A stretch of DNA of 64,000 nucleotides, taken from the NCBI RefSeq assembly GCF_017351175.1, contig NZ_JAFMPN010000002.1, positions 186,001 through 250,000 on the forward strand, given 5' to 3'. A program made the translations under genes and the position numbers. Shown piece after piece: positions 27,473 through 36,466 of this stretch (the first letter of the stretch is position 1; every line of letters begins with the position of its first letter). Under the pieces are notes generated by a model that made no database searches, had not been told where the DNA came from, and saw nothing but the letters and a program-made list of their open reading frames with translations. Source of the DNA: Desulfovibrio sp. Huiquan2017 (lineage in GTDB: Bacteria; Desulfobacterota; Desulfovibrionia; Desulfovibrionales; Desulfovibrionaceae).

Positions 27473-29418
27473 AAGGTGTTCACCTCGGCGAGTATCTGGT
27501 TGTCGGTGAAGTGGCGCAACTGGATGGCCCCCTGCGGGCAGGCGGCCGTGCAGACGCCGCAGCCCTGGCACACGGTCTCGATGACCGAGGCCTTGGGCAT
27601 GCCCCGGAAATCGACCATTTCGATGGCCCCGAAGGGGCAGACCGATTCGCACTTGCCGCAGCCGATGCAGCGCACCAGCTTGACGTTGGAGACCTGGGGA
27701 TCGCTGGCCAGCTTGTCCTTGGAGAACAGGACCAGCACCTTGGCCGCGGCTGCGTCGCCCTGGGCCACGGAGGAAGGAATGTCCTTGGGCCCTTGGCAGG
27801 ACCCCGCGAGGTAGATGCCTGCGGTGTTGGTCTCGACGGGCTTGAGCTTGGGATGGCCTTCCATGAAGAATCCGTAGGGGTCGTAGGAGATGCGGAGTTT
27901 CTCCGCCAGTTCGTTCGAGCCTTTGGCGGCCTCGGCTCCCACGGCGAGAACGACGAGGTCGGCCTCGACTTCCACCTGCTGGCCCAGGAGCGTGTCCGCG
28001 CCCTTGACCAGATAGCGGCCGTTTTTCGGCTGGATGGCGGAAACCCTGCCTCGGATGTACCGGGCGCCATATTCCTCCATGGCACGCCGGGTAAACTCGT
28101 CGTAGTTCTTACCGGGCGAACGGATGTCCATGTAGAAGACGTAGGACTGGGAGTCGGGCATGTGGTCCTTGGTCAGGATGGTCTGCTTGGCCGTGTACAT
28201 GCAGCAGAAACCGGAACAGTAGGGACGGCCGATGGACTTGTCGCGGGACCCCACGCACTGGATGAAGACGATGTCCTTGGGCTCGGCGCCGTCCGAGGGC
28301 CGCTTTATGTGCCCTTCGGTGGGACCGGAGGCCGAGAGCAGGCGTTCGTACTGCATGGACGTGATCACGTCCGGGTACCGGCCGCCGCCGTATTGGCCGT
28401 ACTTGGTGAAGTCGAACAGATCGTAGCCCGTGGCCGCGATGATCGCCCCCACCCGCTCGGTGATCAGTTCATCCTGTTGGTCGAAACGGATCGCTTCGGT
28501 GGGACAGACCTTGGCGCAGACACCGCACTTGCCCTTGGTCAGCTTGATGCAGGCGTCCGCATTGATGCTCGCCTTCTTGGGGATGGCCTGGGGGAAGGGG
28601 ATGTTGATGGCCGTGGTATTGCCGATGAATTCGTTGAAACGGTCCGGGGTCTTCTTGCTCGGACACTTGGTGGTGCATTCGCCGCAACCTGTGCAGGCGT
28701 CCCAGTCCACGTAGGCGGCCTTGCGGCGCACGGTGACGTCGAAGTTACCCACGAACCCTTTCACGGAGTCCACCTCGGACAGGGTGTACAGGGTGATGTT
28801 GGGATGCTGGGCCACATCCACCATCTTGGGGCCGAGGATGCAGCTTGAACAGTCCACGGTGGGGAACGTCTTGTCGAGCTTGGACATCTTGCCGCCGATG
28901 CTCGGCTCGCGCTCCACCAGAATCACTTCGAGTCCGCCGTCGGCGCAGTCCAGGGCGGCCTGGATGCCCGCCACACCGCCGCCGATGACCATGACCCGCT
29001 TGTTGATTTCGAACTCGCCCGCTTCGAGGTAGTCGTTGCGGCGCAGTTTCTCGACGGCCATGTGGACCAGTTCGGAGGCCTTGCGGGTGTTGGCCTCCAT
29101 GTCCTTGCCGACCCAGGAGACGTGCTCCCGGATGTTGGCCATCTCGAACATGTATTTGTTCAGGCCCGCCCGTTCCAGGGTGCGCCGGAAGGTCGCTTCG
29201 TGCATGCGCGGGGTGCAGGAGGCCACCACCACGCCGTCCAGGTCATAGGTCTTGATGGCGTCCACGATGCCCGCCTGGCCGGGTTCGGAGCAGGCGTACA
29301 TGGTGTCCGTGGCGAAGACCACTTCGCGGAAACTCAGGGCGGCCTTGGCCACGGCCTCGGTATCCACGGTCCCGGCAATGTTGCTGCCGCAGTGGCAGAC
29401 GAAGACTCCGATATTCAT
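27463..29418 (-). CDS. hdrA: HdrA, flavin-bifurcating heterodisulfide-reductase-like subunit
   Basis: A 651-residue protein starting MNIGVFVCHCGSNIAG. The FAD domain has VMVIGGGVAGIQAALD near residue 147; conserved FPTVDCSSCILGPKM follows. Ferredoxin-type clusters are CTGCGECTTKCPSKK near 237, CGVCAKVCPTEAI near 287, and a C-terminal pair CIGCGKCESVCP and CQGCGVCTAACPQGAI. HdrA carries the flavin thought to bifurcate electrons between ferredoxin and a low-molecular-weight disulfide. Its start shares one base with the hdrB stop (TAATG). Confidence 0.93.
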   Translation of the reverse strand: MNIGVFVCHCGSNIAGTVDTEAVAKAALSFREVVFATDTMYACSEPGQAGIVDAIKTYDLDGVVVASCTPRMHEATFRRTLERAGLNKYMFEMANIREHVSWVGKDMEANTRKASELVHMAVEKLRRNDYLEAGEFEINKRVMVIGGGVAGIQAALDCADGGLEVILVEREPSIGGKMSKLDKTFPTVDCSSCILGPKMVDVAQHPNITLYTLSEVDSVKGFVGNFDVTVRRKAAYVDWDACTGCGECTTKCPSKKTPDRFNEFIGNTTAINIPFPQAIPKKASINADACIKLTKGKCGVCAKVCPTEAIRFDQQDELITERVGAIIAATGYDLFDFTKYGQYGGGRYPDVITSMQYERLLSASGPTEGHIKRPSDGAEPKDIVFIQCVGSRDKSIGRPYCSGFCCMYTAKQTILTKDHMPDSQSYVFYMDIRSPGKNYDEFTRRAMEEYGARYIRGRVSAIQPKNGRYLVKGADTLLGQQVEVEADLVVLAVGAEAAKGSNELAEKLRISYDPYGFFMEGHPKLKPVETNTAGIYLAGSCQGPKDIPSSVAQGDAAAAKVLVLFSKDKLASDPQVSNVKLVRCIGCGKCESVCPFGAIEMVDFRGMPKASVIETVCQGCGVCTAACPQGAIQLRHFTDNQILAEVNTLCL

Positions 29419-30320
29419 TAGGCCCCCTCTCCGGTGTGCCCGGCCAGCGCGGCGAGCAGGGGGCGCGGACTGACGCAGAGTTTGTCCAGCATGGTGCTCG
29501 TCTCGCCCTGCCCGGCGGCAAGGCCGGCAAGTTGCGAATAATAGAAAACGGGCATGTTGTGCCCGCTGTGATTGGCTTTGTTGATCTGCGACTGGCGCAT
29601 GTCCAGATTCATCTGGCACAGGGGGCAGGCCGTGACGATGGCGTCGGCTCCGGCCTCTTCGGCCGCATCCAGGATCCGCCCGGAAAGTTTGGCGATCACG
29701 TCCTTGCGGGTAGTCCCCAGCGAGGCGCCGCAACAGTCGGTTTTCAGGGGGAAGGGCAGTACCTCGGCTCCCAGTTCCGTCAGCAGATTATCCAGGGCCA
29801 TGGGATTTTCCGGGTCGTCGAACTGCATGATCCGCGGCGGGCGGACCATGATGCAACCGTAGTAGGGAACCACCTTGAGGCCTGCGAGCGGGGCTTTGAC
29901 CAGTTGGGCCAGGGCCTGGAGGCCGAGGTCCTCGACCACCACCTGGAGCACGGACTTGATGGGCAGGTCGGCGCGCAGGGGCCGCCCCACCACCAACTCC
30001 ACCTTGCGGTGGAATTCGGGGTCCGCCAGGCGATACTGGGTGGTCTTGAGATTCTTCAGGCAACTGGGGCACGGCGTGATGATGCCGTCGAGTTCCCGTG
30101 CCTCGGCCATGTCGTCGGCAATGCCCAGGTTGCGGCCCACCAGGCAGGCGGACAACAGATGATCGACGGCGTGGGCCGGGGTGGACCCGCAGCAATTCCA
30201 ATCGGGAATGTCCACCAACTCGATGCCGAGGTTCCGGCACAGGGCTCGGGTGGAGATGTCGTACTCGAGCGAGGTGCCGAGTCCCGAGCATCCCGGGTAA
30301 TATGCGTAACACAGACTCAT
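29418..30320 (-). CDS. hdrB: HdrB, heterodisulfide-reductase-like catalytic subunit
   Basis: A 300-residue protein with two CCG-type motifs, WNCCGSTPAHAVDH near residue 43 and DCCGASLGTT near 196, each part of the CX(n)CCGX(n)CXXC pattern that holds the non-cubane 4Fe-4S clusters of HdrB. In sulfate reducers the partner disulfide is likely that of DsrC, which is inference from the family. Tight TAATG overlaps on both sides show translational coupling. Confidence 0.92.
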   Translation of the reverse strand: MSLCYAYYPGCSGLGTSLEYDISTRALCRNLGIELVDIPDWNCCGSTPAHAVDHLLSACLVGRNLGIADDMAEARELDGIITPCPSCLKNLKTTQYRLADPEFHRKVELVVGRPLRADLPIKSVLQVVVEDLGLQALAQLVKAPLAGLKVVPYYGCIMVRPPRIMQFDDPENPMALDNLLTELGAEVLPFPLKTDCCGASLGTTRKDVIAKLSGRILDAAEEAGADAIVTACPLCQMNLDMRQSQINKANHSGHNMPVFYYSQLAGLAAGQGETSTMLDKLCVSPRPLLAALAGHTGEGA

Positions 30321-30868
30321 TACTTTTGCTCCCGGTAGCGGTCGAAGATCCCTCGAATTTCAGCTAATTTCTTGATGTCGTGGGCCTTCAGGCCCAGCTT
30401 GCCCTTGCGTAGGGCCATGGGCGCCAGGTCCACGTCGGTGAACATCCGGCCCGTCTTGCCCACATAGTTGGCCATGAGGCCGAGTTCGAAGACGCGGCCA
30501 TGTTTCTCCACGGACTCCAGGAAGGCCTTCCAGAAGGCGCCGACGGCCTTTTCGCTGACGATGTTTTCCCGGCGCGCCATATGGCGCAGCACATCCATGA
30601 CCCTGGCCACATCGATGTCGTTGGGACAGCGGGTGGTGCAGGTCTCGCAGGAGGCGCACAGCCAGATGGCGTGGGAGGACAGGGCTTCCTGCTTCCTCCC
30701 GGTCTGGACCAGGCGCATGATCTGGTTGACGGGATAATCGTATGCGAAGGAAACCGGGCAGCCGGCGGTGCAGTTGCCGCATTGGTAGCACAGGGCGAGG
30801 TTCTGTTCGCTCTCCCGCTGCACTTCGGCGATGAACTCGGTATCAAAGGCTTTTGGGCTGGATGACAT
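30320..30868 (-). CDS. hdrC: HdrC, heterodisulfide-reductase-like iron-sulfur subunit
   Basis: A 182-residue helical ferredoxin-type protein with CYQCGNCTAGCPVSF near residue 24 and CASCETCTTRCPNDID near 64, the two HdrC clusters. It bridges HdrA and HdrB. ATG 30868 is preceded by CGGAG; the longer frame reaching the adh gene is not coding. The 113 bases between adh and hdrC contain two hairpins. Confidence 0.92.
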   Translation of the reverse strand: MSSSPKAFDTEFIAEVQRESEQNLALCYQCGNCTAGCPVSFAYDYPVNQIMRLVQTGRKQEALSSHAIWLCASCETCTTRCPNDIDVARVMDVLRHMARRENIVSEKAVGAFWKAFLESVEKHGRVFELGLMANYVGKTGRMFTDVDLAPMALRKGKLGLKAHDIKKLAEIRGIFDRYREQK

Positions 30869-30896
30869 GGATTTGAAACTCCGATTTGTATGAAAC

Positions 30897-30965
30897 GGGA
30901 CGGTGCCCGGGCACTGTCCGAAAACGAAATATCTCCCGATAGGGGCGGAGCCGAAGCCCCGCCCC
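30897..30965 (-). promoter_or_regulatory. Two hairpins between adh and hdrC (attenuator candidate)
   Basis: The gap contains a near-palindrome around GGTGCCCGGGCACTGTCC (30902-30919) and a second hairpin GGGGCGG / CCGCCCC (30942-30965). Placed just after the adh stop, they could stop part of the transcripts and let adh be made in excess over hdr-flox, but no U-run is present. Confidence 0.45.
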
Positions 30966-30981
30966 CATTGGAAGGAAGGAC

Positions 30982-32163
30982 CTACATAGCTGCTTCGTAG
31001 ATGGCCATGACATCCATGTCTTTGGGGCAGCGGGGGTTGGTCAGGCCGCAGGCGTCCTTCTGGGCGTTTTCGGTCATGATCTTGATGTCCTTGATCTTGA
31101 CGTCCTTGCCGTAGCGCTTGCCGAGCTCGACCAGGCCGGCGGGAATGCCGACGTCGGTGGAAAGCTGCTTGATGGCTTCGAGGCACAGTTCGGCCGCGTT
31201 GCGCTTGCTCATGCCTTCGATGTTCTGGTCCATCATCTCGGCCATCTCGGCGAAACGCTCGACCCGGGCGATGAGGTTGAACTTTTCCACGTGGGGCAGC
31301 AGGATCGCGTTGCATTCGCCGTGCGGCAGGTCATAGAAGCCGCCGAGCTGGTGGGCCATGGCGTGAACGTGACCGAGGCTGGCGTTGTTGAAGGCCATGC
31401 CGGCCAGGTACTGGGCGTAGCACATGCCTTCGCGGGCTTCGATGTCGGAGCCGTTGGCAACGGCGCGGCGCAGGTATTTGAAGACGAGGCGGATGGCCTT
31501 TTCGGCGCAGGCGTCGGTCATCGGAGTGGCGATGGTGGAAACATAGGCCTCCACGGCGTGGGTCAGGGCGTCCATGCCGGTGGCGGCGGTCAGCGCCGGG
31601 GGCATGCCCATCATCAGCAGCGGGTCGTCCAGGGCGATGCCCGGGGTGACGCGCCAGTCGACGATGGCCATTTTGACCTTGCGGGAGGTGTCGGTGATGA
31701 TGCAGAAGCGGGTCATTTCGGATGCGGTACCGGCCGTGGTGTTCACCGCGATATACGGGGGCATGGGATTAGAGGACTTGTCCACGCCTTCATAGTCATG
31801 AATCTTGCCGCCGTTGGCCACGACCAGGCCGATGCCCTTGCCGCAGTCGTGCGAGCTGCCGCCGCCCAGGGTGATCAGGGAGTCGCACTTGTTGTCCTTG
31901 TAGACCTTCACGCCGTCGGCCACATTCTTGTCGGTGGGGTTGGGGACCGTCTCGTCATAGACCACGCAATTCATCTTCTGGCTCTTGAGCAGATCGACGA
32001 TCTGCTGGGTGATGCCGCAGGCAGTGATGCCTTTGTCCGTCACGAGCAGGGGTTTTTTGCTGCCCAGGGCCTTGATCTTGGCCGGAATCTCCTTGTGGGC
32101 GCCGATGCCGATGAGGGTCACGCTGGGAATGAAAAAACCATTAACTTGTTCGGTAACTGCCAT
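30982..32163 (-). CDS. adh: Iron-containing alcohol dehydrogenase, first gene of the hdr-flox operon
   Basis: A 393-residue group III (iron-dependent) NAD alcohol dehydrogenase: GGGSSHDCGKGIG nucleotide-binding motif near residue 99, TTAGTASEMTRFC near 145 and metal ligands in DALTHAVEAYVS and GHVHAMAHQLGGFYDLPHG. It oxidises ethanol or related primary alcohols to aldehyde and feeds NADH to Flox. The arrangement adh-hdrCBA-floxDCBA is the one known from Desulfovibrio. AAGGA precedes ATG 32163, and a sigma54 promoter lies about 80 bases upstream. Confidence 0.93.
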   Translation of the reverse strand: MAVTEQVNGFFIPSVTLIGIGAHKEIPAKIKALGSKKPLLVTDKGITACGITQQIVDLLKSQKMNCVVYDETVPNPTDKNVADGVKVYKDNKCDSLITLGGGSSHDCGKGIGLVVANGGKIHDYEGVDKSSNPMPPYIAVNTTAGTASEMTRFCIITDTSRKVKMAIVDWRVTPGIALDDPLLMMGMPPALTAATGMDALTHAVEAYVSTIATPMTDACAEKAIRLVFKYLRRAVANGSDIEAREGMCYAQYLAGMAFNNASLGHVHAMAHQLGGFYDLPHGECNAILLPHVEKFNLIARVERFAEMAEMMDQNIEGMSKRNAAELCLEAIKQLSTDVGIPAGLVELGKRYGKDVKIKDIKIMTENAQKDACGLTNPRCPKDMDVMAIYEAAM

Positions 32164-32241
32164 AATGTTCCATCCTTGTGGTTAAGGGTGACTGAGCTCG
32201 GGGACAAGTGCCTGCCACATCGTCGTGACGTCTTTTCCATG

Positions 32242-32257
32242 AGCAAGGAACGGGCCA
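32242..32257 (-). promoter_or_regulatory. Sigma54 promoter of the adh-hdr-flox operon
   Basis: The minus strand reads TGGCCCGTTCCTTGCT, matching TGGCACRNNNNTTGCW at all but one position with the required GG-N10-GC spacing. It would give a 5' leader of about 70 bases. The upstream DNA holds an inverted GTCAC...GTGAC pair at 32438-32460 that could be an activator site. A sigma54 activator gene is next door (32528-33871). Confidence 0.75.
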
Positions 32258-32466
32258 TTTGGCTTATTCCAGATATCATGGCGTGTTGCGATGGTTCCAC
32301 CCTGGAGGACTCTGTACCCCTTCTCCCCTCATCTTTGGGCCAGTATGACCCCAGGTCTTCCTGTTTGAGTACTAAATTTAGTTATTTTAATCTGTTACGT
32401 TGTGTGTTGTTTTGATACACAGAAATAGAGCGAATGGGTCACAATTTCAAGGCGGGTGACAATGGA

Positions 32467-32491
32467 AAAACCCGTCGGAATAACGGGTTTT
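32467..32491 (-). terminator. Terminator between the sigma54 regulator and adh
   Basis: A 9-bp stem AAAACCCGT / ACGGGTTTT with a 7-base loop, with A/T flanks giving a U-run on either strand. It lies 36 bases past the regulator stop and isolates the adh promoter from upstream transcription. Confidence 0.8.
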
Positions 32492-32527
32492 CTGGTTGAG
32501 GCGATGTCTACGCTGAAATGGGAGGGA

Positions 32528-33871
32528 TTAGCTCAGTCCGAATTTCTCGATTTTCCGGTATAGGGTCTTTCTGCCTATGCCCAGGGCCTTGGCCGCCTGG
32601 AGCCGGTTGCCGTCGTAGAACTGGAGGGCGCGCTGGATGTGCTCGCGCTCCAACTCCTCCAGGGAGAAGACGGTGCCGTCACTCTGGTCCGCCACACGCT
32701 CCACCAACTCCCGGGGCAGGGCCTGGTTGGTGATCACGCCTCCCTCCGCCAGGATGATGCTCCGTTCGAGCACATTGCGCAACTCGCGGATGTTGCCGGG
32801 CCATTCGTACTGCGTCAGGCACTGCACGGCCTTGTCGGTGATGGTCAGCCGTTCGCGGCGCATGGCGATGCTCATGCGGCCGAGGAAATGTTCGACCAGC
32901 AGCGGGATGTCCTCCTTGCGCTGGCAGAGCGGGGGGACGGGGATGTTGAAGACGTTGATGCGGTGGTACAGGGCCTCGTTGAACCGCCCGGCCTCGACCT
33001 CTTCGGCGAGGTTCCGGCTGGTGGCGAACAGGAATCGGATGTCCACGTGCCGTTCGTTCTTTTCGCCCATGCGGCGGTACATCTTGGCTTCCAGCACCCT
33101 GAGGAGCCCGCCCTGGACTTCCAGGGGCAGTTCGCCGATCTCGTCCAGGAAGAGGGTGCCGGTGTCGGCGTAGGTCATCAGGCCGTCCCGGTTGTCCGTG
33201 GCCCCGGTGAAGGAGCCCCGCGTATGGCCGAACAGCTCGCTGCGCATGAGTTCCTTTTGCAGCGTGGCGCAGTTCTTGACGATGAAGGGCCGCTCGCTGC
33301 GTTCGCTCTGCTCCTGGATGCTGTGGGCGACCACGTCCTTGCCCACGCCGCTTTCGCCGGTGATCAGCACGGCCACGTCCGTGGGGGCGACCTTGCCTAT
33401 AAGGTATTTGATCTGTTTGATGGGCGCGGAGTTCCCCACCAGCTTGGTGGAGGTCACGGCCTGATCGGAATGCCGGAAGCTGCGGTTCTCGCGCTGGAGG
33501 CAGACCCGCTGGTAGGCCCGTTCGATGACCAGCTCCACCCGATCGAGATGAAACGGCTTGGTCAGGTAGTCGTAGGCCCCGATACGCATGGCCTCGACCG
33601 CGTTGTCGATGTTGCCGTGCCCGGTGATCAGCACCACCTCGATATCGGGGTAGGCCGTCTTGAACTGCACGAGCATGTCCAGGCCGTCGCCGTCCGGCAG
33701 GCGTATGTCCGAAACCACGACGTCATAATGGCCTTTGGAGAATTTCTCCAGCCCGAGAGTGGCCGAGGAAGCCGTGTCCACGATGCGCTCCTCGGTGCTC
33801 AATTCGTGCTGGAGCAGCCTGAGTATGGATTCCTCGTCGTCTATGACCAGGACCTTGTAGGCGTTAGCCAT
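32528..33871 (-). CDS. Sigma54-dependent response regulator beside the adh operon
   Basis: A 447-residue NtrC-type regulator: receiver domain (VIDDEE, phospho-Asp in VVVSDIRLPDGDG, TKPF), AAA+ domain (Walker A GESGVGKD, Walker B TLFLDEIGE, WPGNIRELRN) and C-terminal Fis-type HTH (LGIGRKTLYRKIEKFG). The sigma54-contacting loop reads GSFTGA, not GAFTGA, a conservative but uncommon substitution. The gene overlaps the kinase by 8 bases and follows the second alcohol dehydrogenase in one operon. Activation of the adjacent adh-hdr-flox promoter is the simplest reading. Confidence 0.9.
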   Translation of the reverse strand: MANAYKVLVIDDEESILRLLQHELSTEERIVDTASSATLGLEKFSKGHYDVVVSDIRLPDGDGLDMLVQFKTAYPDIEVVLITGHGNIDNAVEAMRIGAYDYLTKPFHLDRVELVIERAYQRVCLQRENRSFRHSDQAVTSTKLVGNSAPIKQIKYLIGKVAPTDVAVLITGESGVGKDVVAHSIQEQSERSERPFIVKNCATLQKELMRSELFGHTRGSFTGATDNRDGLMTYADTGTLFLDEIGELPLEVQGGLLRVLEAKMYRRMGEKNERHVDIRFLFATSRNLAEEVEAGRFNEALYHRINVFNIPVPPLCQRKEDIPLLVEHFLGRMSIAMRRERLTITDKAVQCLTQYEWPGNIRELRNVLERSIILAEGGVITNQALPRELVERVADQSDGTVFSLEELEREHIQRALQFYDGNRLQAAKALGIGRKTLYRKIEKFGLS

Positions 33872-35072
33872 GCCGTCCTCGTTTCCCGATGGGCAGGGTG
33901 ACCGAGAAGCACGTTCCGGTACCTTCCTCGCTGTTGAATGATATCTCGCCGCCGTGGTCCTGGACGATGTGGTAGCAGGTGGACAGCCCGATGCCGATGC
34001 CCTTGCCCACGGGCTTGGTGGTAAAGAACGGTTCGAACGGCTTGTCCTTGTCCTTGTCCGGGATGCCGCAACCGGTGTCGCTCACCGACATGCGCACCCC
34101 GCCCTCGTGCAGGGAGGTGGATACGCACAGTTCCCCTTCTTCTCCTATGGCGTCCACCGCGTTGGTCAGGAGGTTCAGGACGACCTGCTTCAGTTGGGCC
34201 TCATCACCGTAGATCATGGGCAGAACTTCGGCCAGGGACATGGACACCTTGAGCTTGGGGTGCCTCCTGAAATGGTGCTGCAGAATGCGGATGGTGTCCT
34301 TGACCACGCGGTTGACGCTGACCTGGGTGAAATCGGCCATCATGGGCCGGCTGAAGGTCAAGAGGGTCTGGACGATCTTCTGGCAGCGCGAGCACTCCTT
34401 GAGGATGGTGTCGGTATACTCCTTGAAATCCTCATAGAGGGTGTCGTCCACGACGTTTTCCAGCCGGGGAAGTCGGCGCTTGAGCCCTTCGGCAAAGCCC
34501 GCCACCGCGGTCAGGGGATTGTTGACCTCATGGGCCACGCCCGCCGCCAGCACGCCGATGGTGGCCATCTTTTCAGCCTGGTAGAACTTGGCCTGGTATT
34601 CCTTTTCCATGGTCACGTCCCGCTTGAAGATCAGCACCCTGTGCTGGGGCAGGTGAGGGTTCTTCAGGGGCGCCGCGACCATCTGGAATTGCCTGTTGCG
34701 CCCGCCGATGCGGAAGATGGCGGTTTCCCGACAGACGGCATCGGTGCTGAGGGACCGGAACGCCGGACATTCGTTGCACGGGTAGTCGGTGTTTCGGAAC
34801 ACTTCGTAGCAGTAGCGCCCGATAGGGTTGATGCCCGGAAAGAGTTCCAGGAAGACGTGATTCACCGAGATGATTTCGAGATTCTCCGACAGGACCATCA
34901 TGACGTCGGTGATGCCTTCGAGGATGGCCGCGATTTCGAGGCGCTGGTCCTCGGATTCCCGATGGCTGGCCGTCAGTTTCTCGATGCTCTGGCGCAGTTC
35001 CTGAAAAAAGTTGAGCTTGCTGTGCTCAATGCCCATGAGGTCTTCGAGCGTTGTGTTTGAAGTACTCACCAT
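33864..35072 (-). CDS. PAS-domain sensor histidine kinase
   Basis: A 402-residue cytoplasmic kinase with no membrane span. Residues about 55-175 form a PAS domain containing YPCNECPAFR, a Cys pair that could sense redox or bind a metal; then a HisKA box GVAHEVNNPLTAV and an ATPase domain (DTGCGIPDKDKDK, GKGIGIGLS). ATG 35072 overlaps the stop of the alcohol dehydrogenase (ATGGTGA) and has CGAGG upstream; another ATG at 35084 is possible. Its partner regulator follows with an 8-base overlap. Confidence 0.88.
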   Translation of the reverse strand: MVSTSNTTLEDLMGIEHSKLNFFQELRQSIEKLTASHRESEDQRLEIAAILEGITDVMMVLSENLEIISVNHVFLELFPGINPIGRYCYEVFRNTDYPCNECPAFRSLSTDAVCRETAIFRIGGRNRQFQMVAAPLKNPHLPQHRVLIFKRDVTMEKEYQAKFYQAEKMATIGVLAAGVAHEVNNPLTAVAGFAEGLKRRLPRLENVVDDTLYEDFKEYTDTILKECSRCQKIVQTLLTFSRPMMADFTQVSVNRVVKDTIRILQHHFRRHPKLKVSMSLAEVLPMIYGDEAQLKQVVLNLLTNAVDAIGEEGELCVSTSLHEGGVRMSVSDTGCGIPDKDKDKPFEPFFTTKPVGKGIGIGLSTCYHIVQDHGGEISFNSEEGTGTCFSVTLPIGKRGRHG

Positions 35073-36208
35073 GCAGCCTCGCATATGCTCATCAGGTCCT
35101 TGCAGGTCGCTTCGCGGGGGTTGGTCAAAGTGCAGGCGTCGGGCAGCGCCTTCTTGCAGAGCAACTCCAGCTCGCTGTCGTCGGGCAGGATGTCGTTCAA
35201 CCTGCATGTCGCGCCCAGATCCAGGAACAACTGTTCAAGGTATTCGATGCCCTTCATGGCCTGCACCTCTTCTGACCGGCATTGCACCCCGGTTATCTGG
35301 AAGCCCACGCGGGCCAGCTTTTTCGGCCTGGACGCGAGGTTGAAGCGCATGACCGAGGGCAGGAGCACGGGGTGAACCATGCCGTGCAGTACGTCGAATC
35401 GTCCGCCGATGGAGTGGGCCAGGGAGTGGGCGATGCCCAGGCCCGCGTTGCTGAAGGCCATGCCCGCCGCCGTGCTGGCGATGCTCAGGTTCTTGAGCGC
35501 CTCCGGGGATTTTGAATCCACCGCCTCCCGGACGTTCTCCATGAACAGTTGGATGGCCTGCATGGACTGCGGTTCGCTGAAGGGCGACGCCATCCTGGAG
35601 ACATAGGATTCCACGGCGTGGGCCAGGGCGTCCACGGCCGAGGCGGCGATCAGCTCCCGGCTCTTGGTCGCCAGGATCATGGGGTCGATGATGGAAAGAT
35701 TGGGCACCAGCGAACGGCTGATGATGGACATCTTCACCTGTCGTTCGACGTCGGTGATGATGCAGAACTGGGAGACGTCCGAGCCGCTGCCCGCGGTGGA
35801 GGGGATGAAGATCATGGGGGGAAGCGGGCGCATGATCTTGTTGGCGCCCTCGTAATCCCTGATCCGCCCGCCGTTGCCCACGATGGTGGAGATCCCCTTG
35901 GCTGCGTCGATGGGGCTGCCCCCGCCGATGCCGACGATGACGTCGGCGCCGTTCTCGATGTACAACTCCGCGCCCTTGTGTACCTGCACGTCGCGGGGGT
36001 TGGAACTGACTTCATTGAAGTAGACGCATTCGATGGCGTCCTTGCGGAGCAGGTCCATGACCACCTCCACCCAGCCCGCCTTTTCGACCCCGGGATCGCT
36101 GACCAGCAGGACGCGCTTGGCCCCCAGGCGACGGGCGCAGGGCGCAAGGTATTTTATGCTGCCGTTGCCGAAAATGACTTCCGGGATGGCGAATTTGGTG
36201 ATGAGCAT
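35066..36208 (-). CDS. Second iron-containing alcohol dehydrogenase
   Basis: A 380-residue group III dehydrogenase with GIGGGSPIDAAKGIST near residue 95, PSTAGSGSDVSQFC near 140 and ligands in DALAHAVESYVS and GIAHSLAHSIGGRFDVLHG. It is clearly related to, but not a close copy of, the first enzyme at 30982. Its co-transcription with a kinase and a sigma54 regulator suggests that its substrate or product is the signal. ATG 36208 with CGGAG six bases upstream gives the family N-terminus; a longer frame is possible but less likely. It is divergent from the IclR gene. Confidence 0.9.
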   Translation of the reverse strand: MLITKFAIPEVIFGNGSIKYLAPCARRLGAKRVLLVSDPGVEKAGWVEVVMDLLRKDAIECVYFNEVSSNPRDVQVHKGAELYIENGADVIVGIGGGSPIDAAKGISTIVGNGGRIRDYEGANKIMRPLPPMIFIPSTAGSGSDVSQFCIITDVERQVKMSIISRSLVPNLSIIDPMILATKSRELIAASAVDALAHAVESYVSRMASPFSEPQSMQAIQLFMENVREAVDSKSPEALKNLSIASTAAGMAFSNAGLGIAHSLAHSIGGRFDVLHGMVHPVLLPSVMRFNLASRPKKLARVGFQITGVQCRSEEVQAMKGIEYLEQLFLDLGATCRLNDILPDDSELELLCKKALPDACTLTNPREATCKDLMSICEAAW

Positions 36209-36437
36209 GGCGTCTCCGCACGTAATTAGATGGACCTCAGCGTACCCAGTTTCCCCGAACTTAGGCAAGTCCTTTGCCGAGGTTCTCATTTTTGCACCGG
36301 GGCGTTGGCCCGTGCCGCCTGTCCGTGCGCGGCAAGACCTCCGTCAGCCGGTCCGGTCGTTTTTGCGAGGCAATTCTCGCTGACGCCGGTTGACATATCT
36401 TTTCGCCCGGAGTATTCGTTTTTGAAGTCGAAACGCC

Positions 36438-36454
36438 GTCCGACAATGTCGCAC
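36438..36454. promoter_or_regulatory. IclR operator candidate 1
   Basis: GTCCGACAATGTCGCAC is a near-palindrome matching the pattern GTGCGA-N5-TCGCAC found twice more downstream. It sits just before the chosen iclR start, consistent with autoregulation, and argues that the in-frame ATG at 36446 inside it is not the start. Confidence 0.55.
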
Positions 36455-36466
36455 GCAAAGGTAGCC

